Source of the DNA: Tricholoma matsutake
Taxonomy: Eukaryota; Basidiomycota; Agaricomycetes; Agaricales; Tricholomataceae
DNA length: 64,000 bases
Assembly: GCA_026075535.2 (NCBI GenBank)
Contig: AP026549.1
Location: 7,502,001-7,566,000, forward strand
Direction of reading: 5' to 3'
Shown piece after piece: positions 35,520 to 46,508 of this stretch. Within the stretch, counting starts at the first letter, position 1. Each line of letters starts with the position of its first letter. The translations under genes were made by a program, and so were the position numbers. Below the pieces are notes generated by a model. It saw only the letters and a list, made by a program, of their open reading frames with translations, had not been told where the DNA came from and did not search any database.

Positions 35520-37704
35520 AGAAGTCAACTTTGGCAAGATAAAGTGGGAGGACCCCTTGTTGTGGTACCACCTGATGCTTTCACCGGAGGGCAGCAGTAC
35601 TCGGGAGTGGTTTTCAGAAGGGCATCAGACACCAGGTAGGTTTCACTCAGTTTAGCTTAAATTATCTACATATTGAATCACATATAGTACCTTGTGCAGT
35701 TCAGAATGGAGTGGCTGCCTCTATCATAAATCCAATCATCATCTCAGGCAATATCCAGATTCATTTGAGGGATGAAATCCTACAAATCATTCCCCCACCT
35801 CCCACTTCAACTGGCCCAGCTTCAAGTCATCATAGCATTCCCTTGGCCAGAATGACAGTGGATCCATCCAAACAATACCAGCTTTCAAAAATGACTCCCA
35901 AGGGACAGAGGAGCCATTCACAGACTCATATCAAAAGCAGTGAGTATGTGAACAACTCTTCTGATGAGGCAAGAAAGGAAGAGGCCCCATCGGAAGAAGC
36001 AGGAGAGAGAGGGCAGAGCAGGATGAAGAAGGAGGATGTTAAAGGAAAGCAGAAGGATATGGCAGAGGATCATCAAGAATCAGGGACAAAGGAAATTGGG
36101 AATACAGAGGTCATGGATGTGCATTTGGAGGAGGCCGACCAGCTTGTGGAGGGGTCATCACAACCCTCAAGAACATCACAACCCAAGGCAACAACGTCGA
36201 AATCAAGCATGAAGCCTGGAAAAGAGACCGCACCTACACCAAATGTGGGCAACATGGAGGCTTGTGCAAGGTGTGTGAAGCTAGAGGTGAGATGTGTGTA
36301 TGTGGGCAACTCAGCTTGTTGGTCATGTCGATGTTGCAAGCAGAAGTGTACAAAGGTTGTTGGGGAGTGGCAGACAAGAGGAAAAGTGACAGTGACAAAG
36401 GAAGGAAAGACACAGGTCATCAAGTCAGAACCACTAGCAACCCCAACAACACCTGCATTGGGCAAGGAAAACATGTTGGAACCCTCCTCATTGAACCCAT
36501 GCCTACGCCGATCAACCAGGACCTGAAGCACTTCAAGGCCACCTGAGGCAGCTAAGGCTTCATCAACCCCAAGCAGGGGATCAACGCCAAAGCCACCAGT
36601 GACACCAAAGAGAGCGACGACTTCAAAACCAACAAGGACAGCAGTGGCAACACCAAAGGCAAAAGGAAAAGCAAAGTCAAGAAGTTGATCCAAGTCAAAA
36701 TCCAGGAAGACGGACAAGGACAAAGCCATGTCAGATGGTGGAGAGACTTGCCAAGGGAGTCCAGGGGCAGTAACAGTACATCCATTGGGGCAGGTACCAT
36801 TGGAGTACCTTTACTTTGTAAATTGGAAAGGGGAACAGGTCAGTGAGGCTGTCTGAGTTGTCGACAATGGTGAGGCAAGCATTGAGGGCAAAATGGTGAT
36901 GGTGCAACAGCTTCAATGGGAGAATAACCAACTGACAAAGGAGGTGGCAGAGATTTGAGAGGAGATGAGGAAGATGAAGGAGATGATGGTAGCAATGGAA
37001 ATGGGCCAAAGGGTGCTTATCAGCAACCACAATGCCCATACTGCACTCCTGGAACAGCATTGGCAAACATTGACTACATTCATGTCCCAACCTACAATGC
37101 CCTCTGACCACTGAACACCTGAGGATGGAGGTGCCATGGAGCATCTCAGCATGCCACCATCCCACTTCTTGTCATCACCCTATCCCTCACATTCTACGAA
37201 CATTGTCCCATATCCCCCCCCTATCCCCCTGATCATTTCACATCACCCTTTATCACTCTGAGGAGTTCAAGAGTCTTCAACAACATTATTCAGCCCAGCA
37301 TGTTACAGCTGCTGAACAAACTCAGGATTACACCAAGTCCAAATCCTTCCCATCAGTATCATTGAACTGCTGATGTTGCAATGGAGGAAGAACAACCTGT
37401 TGTGGGACCATCCCATGCAGTTTGGTCCAGTGGTCAGGACCATCAAGAGATGGGTTCACAAGTGGTGGCCCCAGAGGCTGCCTTGAATACCATGTCAGAG
37501 GTTGAGAATGGAGATGAGAGTGGTTGCGCATTGACAAAGGAAGAGGAGGCTGAGCAACCTAGGATGGTCATGCCCAGGATAATGCAATCTCCAGCATCAG
37601 GGATAGAAGATGAATATGATACAGATTCTTTTGCCATGGCCATCGACAAATCCAATGAAGCATTGGACAGCAATCATCAGCATAACTGGGAAACATTACT
37701 TTAA
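35520..37704 (+). pseudogene. Zn2Cys6-like cluster protein with coiled coil, decayed
   Basis: An open frame 35711-36526 continues in the same frame to about 37310 through TGA stops only (36524, 36686, 36854, 36956, 37112, 37259, 37313). After a frameshift near 37370 it ends in an acidic C-terminus at 37704. At about 36268-36354 six Cys are spaced C-x2-C-x6-C-x7-C-x2-C-x6-C, which fits the fungal binuclear zinc cluster, though placed internally rather than N-terminally. A heptad-like helix follows (about 36880-37060). An upstream exon-like piece (about 35545-35640, VVVPPDAFTGGQQYSGVVF) precedes a GT..AG intron. It may be a decayed member of a mushroom-specific repeated family; DNA binding is only inferred. 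Confidence 0.55.
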
Positions 37705-37804
37705 TGTGTAGTGTTAAATTTATTATCCTCAACAGCTTTGGTATGACAGTAGTAAATTTGCATTTATGGCTTAGTGCATGCAATCTTGAGAAAAGTGCTC
37801 ATAC

Positions 37805-38075
37805 ATAAAATGACCCAACAAATGACCTGACAAAATGACCCAACAAAATGACCCAACAAATGACCTGACAAAATGACCCAACAAAATGATCCAACAAATG
37901 ACCTGACAAATGACCCAACAAAATGTGTTTTGTTGGGTCATTTTGTCAGGTCATTTGTGGGGTCATTTGTGGGGTCATTCTGTTGGGTCATTTTGTTGGG
38001 TCATCTTGTCCAATCATTCTGTTGGGTCATTTGTTGGGTCATTTTATTGGGTCATTTTATTGGGTCATGGGAGGT
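37805..38075. repeat. Foldback array of TGACCCAACAAA-type 12-13-mers
   Basis: 37805-37925 has about nine copies of TGACCCAACAAA or TGACCTGACAAA. From 37926 the strand flips to TTTGTTGGGTCA and TTTGTGGGGTCA units to about 38075. The two halves can pair into a long imperfect hairpin centred near 37925. Confidence 0.85.
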
Positions 38076-38389
38076 TGTGTCATGTCATAACCCTCAACAA
38101 ATAAATGGTTCATATTTACTGTATGCAAGGATAAATACATATAATGAATGTTTGAAAATTAAAATAAAGGGCCACTATGCTTGTCTGGATACTTTTCTAT
38201 CTTTACATTTTCCTTTCCTTTGGTTTCTTCATCTCTGCGTTCTTTGGAATAATCTTTAAATTAGACTGCTCACTTATTGGTACTGGTTTTTCAGTTGTGT
38301 TTTGCATAGACCACCTTGGAGGGGGCTTTAAAACTGCAGGACATTTCAATTATTCATCATCTTGGACAAAATAGACCAAGCTTACTTGA

Positions 38390-40420
38390 AGACTGTGAAT
38401 GAGCAGGAACATTGATAGAAAGTTTTGCCTTCTTCTTTGGTGGTTCCTTTATCTTCTCAGCCAACCTTGATTTCATCACCTTTCCTTTCTGCATCATCTC
38501 TGGTTCTTGCTGATCCCCCCCTGAATCTCATACTCATTTGTCGCAGTGTTGGCACTCTTCCCAGTATCCATGGCCCTACCAGTCTGTTTGCTTAATGGTC
38601 GCATCATACTCTTTTGAACAAGTTCCTTTGCCAGGCTGAGCTTCTGCTGTTTCCTAACTGAATGCATCATGCTATCTTTGGAATTTCCTGTGATTGGAAT
38701 TGGTGTCTTGCTTGGCCCAGCTTTCAGTTGTCTGGACTGCATTACATCTTCCTCTTCCAATGACTCCATCTGATCAACCAATGTGATATCAAACACTTTA
38801 CCCAATTCCTTATCCTCATTTAATGTGGGAGCCCTCCATTTATGCCATCTTGAATCTGGAACAATATGGTCAGTCCACCTTTCCTCAGGCTTTTCCACCC
38901 TCCTTTACCCTCCCTCTGACTCTTCCTGGTCCTTGGGTGGCTTGGGCAGCTTGGTGTTTTGGCATTGGAATCAGCATTGGAATTGGAATTGGAACTGGAA
39001 TCATCTCTTGATCTTTTCTTTCCCTTCAATTTTTTGTCTCAATAGAATTTTAAACTGAAACCATTGCTTTCCTGATTAGAGTACCAAAATGTCAAAATCT
39101 CCTTGATCTGGTGGTCCTTCATCTTTGATGGATCCATAAGCTTGAAACCATCAGGAACCTGATCTGACCCACAGTACTTCAATGAACAACATCCAAGGAG
39201 GGATTGCACATTCATTGCTGCAAGCCAGACCTGACAAGTCATCAGGGATGAGAACAAAAATATGATTGCTGATGCACTCATGATATGCTGACCTGACATA
39301 TGACCTGATTAACGCTTTCTTATCCATTCCTTTGCTCAGCCAGTCAGTAGGCTCAGGAAGCAATGGATTCCCATCAGCATCCATATCCAACTGAACATAT
39401 ATCTTTTGACTTGAGGTTCCAATCAGAACTTGGAACTTTGCTTCTTCGGCTGCAGCTAACAAAAGACAATTATTTTGAATCTTTCCCATGAGAAATTATC
39501 CATTTATAATACATCTCCTTTGCATGCATGTTTAGAAGCCCCATGATTGGCTTGGTATCCTAATCTTTGTTTGCTTGGAAGAAAGACTTCCTCTGAGATC
39601 TCCCATAAATTCATGCCTACAAAGAAAAAGGTTTAACTGGCAGAAACAAATTCAGACAGTGAAAAGACTTAACATGTTTGTGACAAGTACTCCATTCACA
39701 TCCTTGTGGCATGTTAATACCAAACAGTCCATTCCACAAGACTTTTTCATTTGCTTGCAGAAGGACTTCACATGCTTATGAGCCTGTTTTGCATTCCTGT
39801 TCTGCATTAGTATTGATAATACCAATATTCAATGTGAATGACCTACCTTGCTTGCTCCTTAGCTGGGGGACCCATTCAATTCCATATATCAGCCAGGTCC
39901 TCCATCTTCCTTTTCTCTGCTTCCAATGTCTTCCCCCAAAGGTTACTCAACTCCTTCTGGTATGTGCCAAATGCCTTTTGATTGTCTGCCTTGCATGAAG
40001 TATCTTCTACCCATCCACCCATTTTTCCTTGAATTGTTTCCTTTAACTCCCCTTTTGCCTGAACAGCAAGAACCCTTCTACCCGTCCATTTCTTGATCCC
40101 CTTAAATTTCTTGGACAATTCTCTAGTTCTTCCATATGTATGGAACCAAGCATATACACCCTGTTCAAAAATTCCCTGTTCAAAACCATTGCAAAATACT
40201 TTCCAATTCATGAACTGACCTTCTTCCTCAACTCCTTATCTTTCCTAGACCAGTGGGGATTCTTTTTCTTCATTTTGTCATAAACTTTCTGACCAATTTT
40301 GTTCCACTGTGAATGATCTCCCACTCGCCATTGTTCCTTTCTGGCTTCTAGGATTTCCACATCTTCCCCTGTCAGCTTAAAGTGGATGAGTTCGGGAGGA
40401 ACATGGGCTTCAGCTGGCAT
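38390..40420 (-). pseudogene. Decayed multi-exon gene of a mushroom-expanded hypothetical family
   Basis: On the minus strand exons can be followed from an ATG at 40420: VPPELIHFKLTGEDVEIL...KDKELRKK to about 40225. A short intron follows, then YAWFHTYGRTRELSKKF...MEDLADIWN, TGA, MGPPAKEQ to 39850. Next are an intron and a KHVKSFCKQMKKSCGMDCLVL exon (about 39810-39672), an intron starting GTTAAGT, and FMGDLRGSL. Further on are a long exon 39489-39160 and SKMKDHQIKEILTFWYSNQES near 39090, then a basic C-terminus. The block order resembles, from memory, a large family of uncharacterised Agaricomycete proteins. Function unknown. TGA stops and frame changes make it a pseudogene. Confidence 0.5.
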
Positions 40421-40440
40421 AGTGTATAGTGATGTAAATT

Positions 40441-40814
40441 TAGTGTTGCCACAGCTCGAGCTGATTTTTTTTATAAAATGAGCCATAGCTTGGTAAATAT
40501 AATATATAAAATCACTAAAATATTTGAGCACATGGACAGGCCCAAAAGCCGGGGGGTCTTCTGCTGACTTTAGTTGATTGGATGATTTGTTCCTGACTTA
40601 TTTAAGAAATGAATTTCGATTCAGTGACTTGGCTCAAAAACAGAGCCAGTCAAATAAGTTGGGAATGGCTGATTGCCTCAACTACATTTGGCAGAGGACC
40701 CCTTGGTTTTGGGGGTTATCTATACACTCGAATATTCGGGAGATTTTATCTATTTTATTTGCCCAGATATGGCTCATTTTATGAAAAACATTGGCTCGAG
40801 CTGAGACAACACTA
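40441..40814. mobile_element. hAT-like MITE (374 bp)
   Basis: Ends TAGTGTTGCCACAGCTCGAGC and its imperfect complement pair over about 130 bp on each side. GATGTAA occurs at both flanks (40431-40437 and 40815-40821), but 3 bases lie between the left copy and the terminus, so the duplication is imperfect. The TAGTGTTG terminus fits the hAT pattern. No coding capacity. Confidence 0.6.
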
Positions 40815-40953
40815 GATGTAATGTATGTGACGTGATGGTGGATAAGTGTATGTTTGGTGTTGTGGTATTGAAACAAGTACAAATCTTGGATGCAGGGAAA
40901 TCATTTCTTTATGGAATCAATTATACCAATCATTGTCGATCATGGTTGAATCT

Positions 40954-41095
40954 TAGTGTTGCCATGGCTCGAGCCGCGTTTTTTGCTATCTTGGGAAATA
41001 AATTATGTAAAATCACTAAAATATTTGAGGAGCTAGATCCCATCAAAAGCCGAGGGGTCTCCTGCCAACTCTAAGCAATCGGAGAAGCGGTTCCT
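40954..41095 (+). mobile_element. Half copy of the hAT-like MITE
   Basis: Starts TAGTGTTGCCATGGCTCGAGC and follows the left arm of 40441-40814 (AAAATCACTAAAATATTTGA, then a GGGGTCTYCTGCC segment). The opposite arm is absent. Confidence 0.6.
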
Positions 41096-41199
41096 GAGAT
41101 ATTCAGGTGGCTTTGAAATGGCTTGGCTTGAGCAGGGTGGTGGTGGTGCTGTGATGTGGTGTCGGCTGTGGTGTGGTGTTGATGTTGCTGTTTAGGAAT

Positions 41200-41930
41200 G
41201 GAACCTGTTGCCACCCTGCGAGCAGAGGCTTGCAGCAGCAGCATAGGGCATAGGGCACAGAGAGGGCATGGGTGTGACATGGGCAATGTCATAGGCAAAC
41301 AAAAAGAAACTAGAGAAGAAAGAGTTAGTAAAAGAAAAGAAAATAAATAAAAGAAACATATGCTATGGCCCAAACAATGTTGTTCATCATTTGGGCCAGC
41401 TTTGCACTGTGGTGGTGGTGGTGGTGGTGGTGTCCCCTGTTGTTGGTGCAGTGTCATTGTGGGCCCGTCATAGCATGAGAGGTGGGCCAGTCATTGTCGT
41501 CAATAGTAGTTAGGATCTATAAAAAATTGTTAGTGATGAAAAAATGACACGAGAAAAGCAAAAAAAAAATTTACCTGGAGTCCAATAGATGTTGATGATG
41601 TCCTCATCCCTTGTGCGTTGTCCTCACCCTGTCATGGTCATCGCTGCCATTGTCATCCTGCCATCACCATCCTCCCCCTGTCATCATGGACCTCAGGTGG
41701 TCCTGGTCCCGGTCCTTGTTTCCCTGGTCTGGTCCTCATTGATGTTTGGTCATTCCTGGTCCCAGTTGTCATTGTCATTGTGTCAAGGTGGGGTTCATCA
41801 CCATTGTTGGCAACAGCTAGAACTAGTAATTAGTTAGTAACAATAAAATGAAATGAAATGAAACTTACATACAGCCCAAGAAATGTGGTCGACATTTGTT
41901 GGGCACTCCACATTCAGTTCTCAAGTTTAT
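41200..41930 (-). repeat. Hairpin/intron modules, partly degenerate
   Basis: Contains a type-B palindrome near 41212-41245 (CCACCCTGCGAGCAGAGGCTTGC), hairpin A at 41367-41397 (GGCCCAAACAATG..CATTTGGGCC type) and a diverged hairpin near 41874-41906. Three intron-like A/T-rich stretches contain TTAGTTAGT or TTAGTGATG (CTAAC on the minus strand). Most splice donors are mutated in this cluster. Confidence 0.55.
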
Positions 41931-42142
41931 AAATGGGGGGTGGTCGTGATGTGCATCCTAAGTGATGCAAATGCGAGCCTGAGTGTTCTCAGATGACTCA
42001 TACTGGTGTCTTTCCCTATTTGGCACTAACATCCGCAATCTGCAGATATCCATCACATTTTATCTGTATCCATCTGTATCTGTATGTTTACATAATCTGT
42101 GGGTGGCTATCCAGATAATGGCCATCCGTGGTAGGCCCTACT

Positions 42143-42602
42143 TGACATCAGATCCTTGACATTGGATGCCTCATGCTAGGCATGTGGCTTATCTCTTATT
42201 GTTCCCTGACATGCTGTGCCACAGCACTCTGTGACATCAGATGCCTCACGCAAGGCATGAGGCCTATTGTTTCTATTCTTACTTGATACACATCTACCTT
42301 TCTGATTGGACAATAAGGACCTCCCTCCTAGTATAAGTACTGTGACTTGTAGTAGGGATGTCCTTAGTTTAGATCTAGGCAATCTACACCCTTAACCTGC
42401 AAACTCGTGAACTTACTCAAAACTACTAAGGAAGCCCCTTAGTGTGTGAACCCCAATGACTCTAAACAGAAGGCCTGCTAGAGTGCACTACCCATCTTAC
42501 ATCGGATGCCCCGAGTAAGACTAGTGCCAAACAACCCATCGAGGAAGCACCTCGTGGAATGACATCAACTAGATTGAGTGGTTGAGGCTTTGCCCTTAAC
42601 AT
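42143..42602 (+). repeat. 5'-truncated solo LTR of Gypsy-1 family
   Basis: Matches 24804-25264 of the 5' LTR, ending in the same CCCTTAACA border. It overlaps the retained part of the 3' LTR at 32178, so it is a separate insertion rather than its displaced half. Confidence 0.85.
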
Positions 42603-42604
42603 AT

Positions 42605-42960
42605 GGTTGATCATCACTTGCAAGAGGATCCAGATTTCTTCTTCTTTGCTGTCTGCAGCCAGCAAACATCAGATTCTGCACCAAAGGCAATTAAACTAGA
42701 TAGGATAAACCATTGACATACAAACAAGACAATTTGCCTAACATTGTGATTATCCAGCAAGCATATCTCTCGCCAAGCTCCAGTCAAAGTCATGCTTTGC
42801 ACATACAGGAAGTGCATCCCACCCTGTGTCTGAATCACAGTGAATATCCTGAAATTCCCATTCCCAATCCTCTTTTGCCCTTCTGACCAATGCTTCAAGG
42901 GCAGATTCAATTTCTGTACTTTTTTAATAGGCTTGAACCGGTTTCAGTTTGTCCTTTGGG
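42605..42960 (-). pseudogene. Exon-like fragment, family unknown
   Basis: The minus strand reads ALVRRAKEDWEWEFQDIHCD, then GWDALPVCAKHDFDWSLAR, and then loses frame. The composition is protein-like (Trp, Asp and Glu-rich). I do not recognise it. It abuts the LTR fragment, so it may be host sequence beside an old insertion. Confidence 0.35.
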
Positions 42961-43013
42961 AGTTTGTGCAGGGCCTCAAGAAGTCATGAGTCCTTATGTT
43001 TACATAAGAAAGC

Positions 43014-43090
43014 AGTACTTTACACTCCCCCACCTGTCCTAGTGGACTCCAACCAGACTGACCGGAGTCCAGTGGAGTCCGATTTAGAGG
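43014..43090 (-). mobile_element. SINE tail fragment (copy G)
   Basis: On the minus strand, GGACTCCACTGGACTCCGG-type repeats lead to GGTGGGGGAGTGTAAAGTACT. Same tail as the other SINE copies; head missing. Confidence 0.6.
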
Positions 43091-43412
43091 TCAAGACATG
43101 CGATGGGCAAATGATTCAAGTTGTCTATGTGATATCTTGTAATGAAGGCCACACACACCGGAGGCATTTTCCAGCTCATGTCGTGATGACATGAGTTCAT
43201 CTCATATCTTTGGCAGATCATCTAGCAATGATGTGCATATGTGGCCTCCAGTAGACACATGACACTGATCCAAGACAAGTTAGACAACTGATGTAAGCCA
43301 TTGCCCCAAAAATTGTGATTATATTAGTCACTCGTGGAAAATGCCAGAACTTGTTCACATGTTGATTACATTGATTTCCTGTTGCCAGTGATAACCACAA
43401 CACCAATTCTCC

Positions 43413-46400
43413 ATGCCTCACAAAGTTGTCTGCACTTGTAGTGTCTGTTTTCACTTGACATATTTGGACTCCCATGGCCAAAATGTCCCTGGCCACCTTG
43501 TCTGTTCACAGATATGAAGAAAACATGAAATTCGAGATCAACATGATCCCCAGGATGATCCACTTCCAGCAAGGTCCACCATTATTGATGCTGAGTCACA
43601 CTCTCAGGCTGCTCAATGTGTAGATCTTACACAAGGTATGCAAACACTGTTTTTACATTTACTAAATTACAATTTAGGCTTTGGATTATAGCTGTTGCAC
43701 CTGTCATTGATCTATGCTGTCTCATTGTTGCTTGGCTCTCTCTTCAGTCTGGAATCAGTAGAGATACTGCCAATATTCTATTGCGCCTGTTCAAGTTCAT
43801 CATCCTCACTACTCTGAGGCTCATTAAACTTGCACTTGCTGCTGCTGATATCAAGACCTCAGAACTCACAGAACTCAAGATGCCACTGGATATATGGACT
43901 GTATATTCCTGATGTCAGCTAGATCCTACAATTGAGTGGGTCATTTGCTGCCCCAAGTGCTTCAAGCAATATCCTAATGGTGGTCCATCACAATGTAACT
44001 GGCATTGCTCTCCAAAGTCCAGGCCTTGTAACACTAATCTATACACACAACATGAGACTTCAGGTGGCCTGCAGAGGATCCCTAAATGCCTCTATACCAC
44101 TCAGTCATTTGAGTCATGGCTCATATTTTTACTCTCTCATTCTCAAATTGAGGACCATTTGTATCAGACTTTTGCAAAATCTCAAGGGGTGTTCAATCCT
44201 GGATGGATGCATGATATATATGACAGCCCTGCCTGGAGTTCATTGCGCCCTTTTCTTCAATCACCTTACCACCTTGTTTTTGCTTTATATATTGACTGGT
44301 TTAATCCTTTGACCAATAAAATTGCAGGTATGTCTGTTAATTTTGGGGTGTAGATGAAAATTAACAAATCTTTAGGCAAAGTAGTATCATGTGGTGCCAT
44401 TATCCTATACTGTTTGAACTTGCCCATCTCCATCAGATTCCTTTGTGAAAACACATTTACTATTGGAATGACTCCCTCTCCACATGCCCCAACCATTTGG
44501 ACAATACCACATGTTCTGGAGCCTATCAAGAAGATGATTTTAGACTTAGACCTCCCAGGAAAGGTCTTACCTACAGATTGCAACCCACAGGGCACTGCAG
44601 TAGCAGCACAACTTATTCCACTGATTGCAGATTTGCAAGCCATTCAGAAAGTGTCTGGATTTGTTTCTCATGCTGCTGGGCTATTCTGTTCCTTCTGTAA
44701 ATGTCACCACAATGACATTGAGGATCTTGATTACCATCATTGGGAACTGCGGCGTGGAACTGAAGTTCACACTCAAGCTCAGGAGTGGTGCAATCTGGTG
44801 ACCATCAAGGCTAAAACAGATATGACCAAAAAAACTGGTGTACGGTGGACACCACTCCATGATCTTCCTTACTAGGATCCTGTTCAATATGTCATTCTAG
44901 GATTCATGCACAATTTTCTTGAAGGAATCCTTCAGTATCATCTTCGAGTTCTGTGGGGCATTGGTCAAACTAAGGCTGCAATCAAATTGTTGGCAACCTT
45001 TCAACTTAATGATGATGACACAGATGCAGAGACTTCATCCAGTTACTCTGAAGATGATAGTGCAAGTCAACACAGCAGCACTTCAGGTCTTGCAGAGTAT
45101 TTGGACAATATGGATGTTGACAACACAAACATTACCCTGAGTCCTACCTCCAGCTCTACTCCTACTCCCAGTTCAAATGCTGTGCCTCTTCCTTCTGGTG
45201 ACTACAATGAAGATGATGAAGAGCCTGTGTCTATTGGTGGTGCATTCAACTTTATGCCTGCAGAGCTAGCTATGATTCGAGCATGCATTTCAGATGTTCA
45301 GCTTCCTACTTGGGTTCAGCGGCCTCCCACCAAGCTTGGTGAAGCCAGTCATGGAAGCTTAAAAGCTCATGAGCTCCTCATTCTATTCTCCATCATATTT
45401 CCTCTTGTCATTCCAGCACTCTGGTGGAATGGCACTGAGGTACAACAGGAACTTTTACAGAACTTTTGTGAATTGGTCTGTGCAACAAATATAATTGCAG
45501 GCTATTCTGTCAGCAATGCTGAAGCAGATGCCTTTATGGACCACTACATTAATTACCGCTCTTCTATGCAGCACCTTTTTGGTGCTGTATTTCACTCAAT
45601 GCCCAACCACCACTATGCTATGCACAATGGGGCACTACTTAAATTCTGGGGCCCACTAGCTCTGCTTAGTGAATTTCCTGGTGAAAGGATGAATGGAGAT
45701 TATGGGCAAATCAAAACAAACTGCCGCCTTCGTAAGTCCTCAATTTCTCAAATGTACTTTCACTAAGTAGTATTTTTTGAACAGAGGATATGGAGTTGAC
45801 AATGCTTTGCCAGAGTGCTCATCATGGACGCTTAGATGCACTCCTTCACAATAACAACCTCCAAGCCAATGTTTCTGAATTGGCTGAGATTTTACAACCA
45901 AGCACCCACCCCACTGCTCAGCCAACACACAACCTCAACGGCCCTGAAGTTGCTGCTGCTCATGTAAGTGGAAAGCCCCTTGATCGAAGGCACTATGACC
46001 TTCTTCTTCAATATCTGAGAGTTATTGGCCGGGACTACAATTCAGTATTCACTGGTGGACCTTATGCTCTTAGCACCCTCCTGCTCCCTCCTGCTGTTCA
46101 ACAGCCTCACCAAGTGGTCTTTGAGGATTGAACATACAGCTGCAACAATAGCCATGCAGGAAACAGCCATATTCAGTTCTATATTCCAACACGTGGAGAT
46201 ACCATTGAGACTGGATATATTGAGGAAATTTGGGAACTTCCCCTTGAAGGTCTCTGGCAAACATTTTTCTTTGTTCGTCAACATCATCCACTCTCACCAG
46301 CTCAGCAAAGAAAGACACCATACACAGTTGAGCCTTGCTCAAGGCTGCAATCAAAGGCTGTCAGTTGTGAGCTATCAAACACTGTGTACATTCTTGAACC

Positions 46401-46508
46401 ACAGCATATATTTGCCACCTTGCTATCTATACAATCCCTGTTGGCACATATGGGTTGAAGAAGGATGTTATGCTCATTAATTGATCACTCAACCATAAAT
46501 GTAGATAG
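43413..46508 (+). pseudogene. Tnp2-type (Plavaka-like) transposase, P2 copy, decayed
   Basis: Exons 43413-43635, 43692-45731 and 45785-46508, with introns of 56 and 53 bp. The second donor is an intact GTAAGT, unlike P1. The domain blocks are the same as in P1 (C-x-C-x2-C at the N-terminus, CCPKC, WLIFLLSHSQIEDH, CSFCKCHHND, HNFLEGILQYHLRV, FPGERMNG). Breaks: TGA at 43515 (P1 has CGA), TGA at 43910 (shared with P1), TAG at 44351 and 44873 (both TGG in P1), TGA at 46129 (P1 has CAA), and a 1-base loss near 46405 that disrupts the last ~35 codons. The internal acidic Ser/Thr-rich stretch (45000-45240) is well conserved between the copies. Confidence 0.85.

Noticed and set aside
36073..36729. 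218-codon minus-strand frame opposite the Zn2Cys6-like gene
   Set aside because: It is an antisense shadow of the plus-strand frame, with no supporting motif or splice structure.
42143..42602. Displaced half of the Gypsy-1 3' LTR
   Set aside because: It overlaps about 60 bp with the LTR part retained at 32115-32178, so it must be a separate LTR copy.
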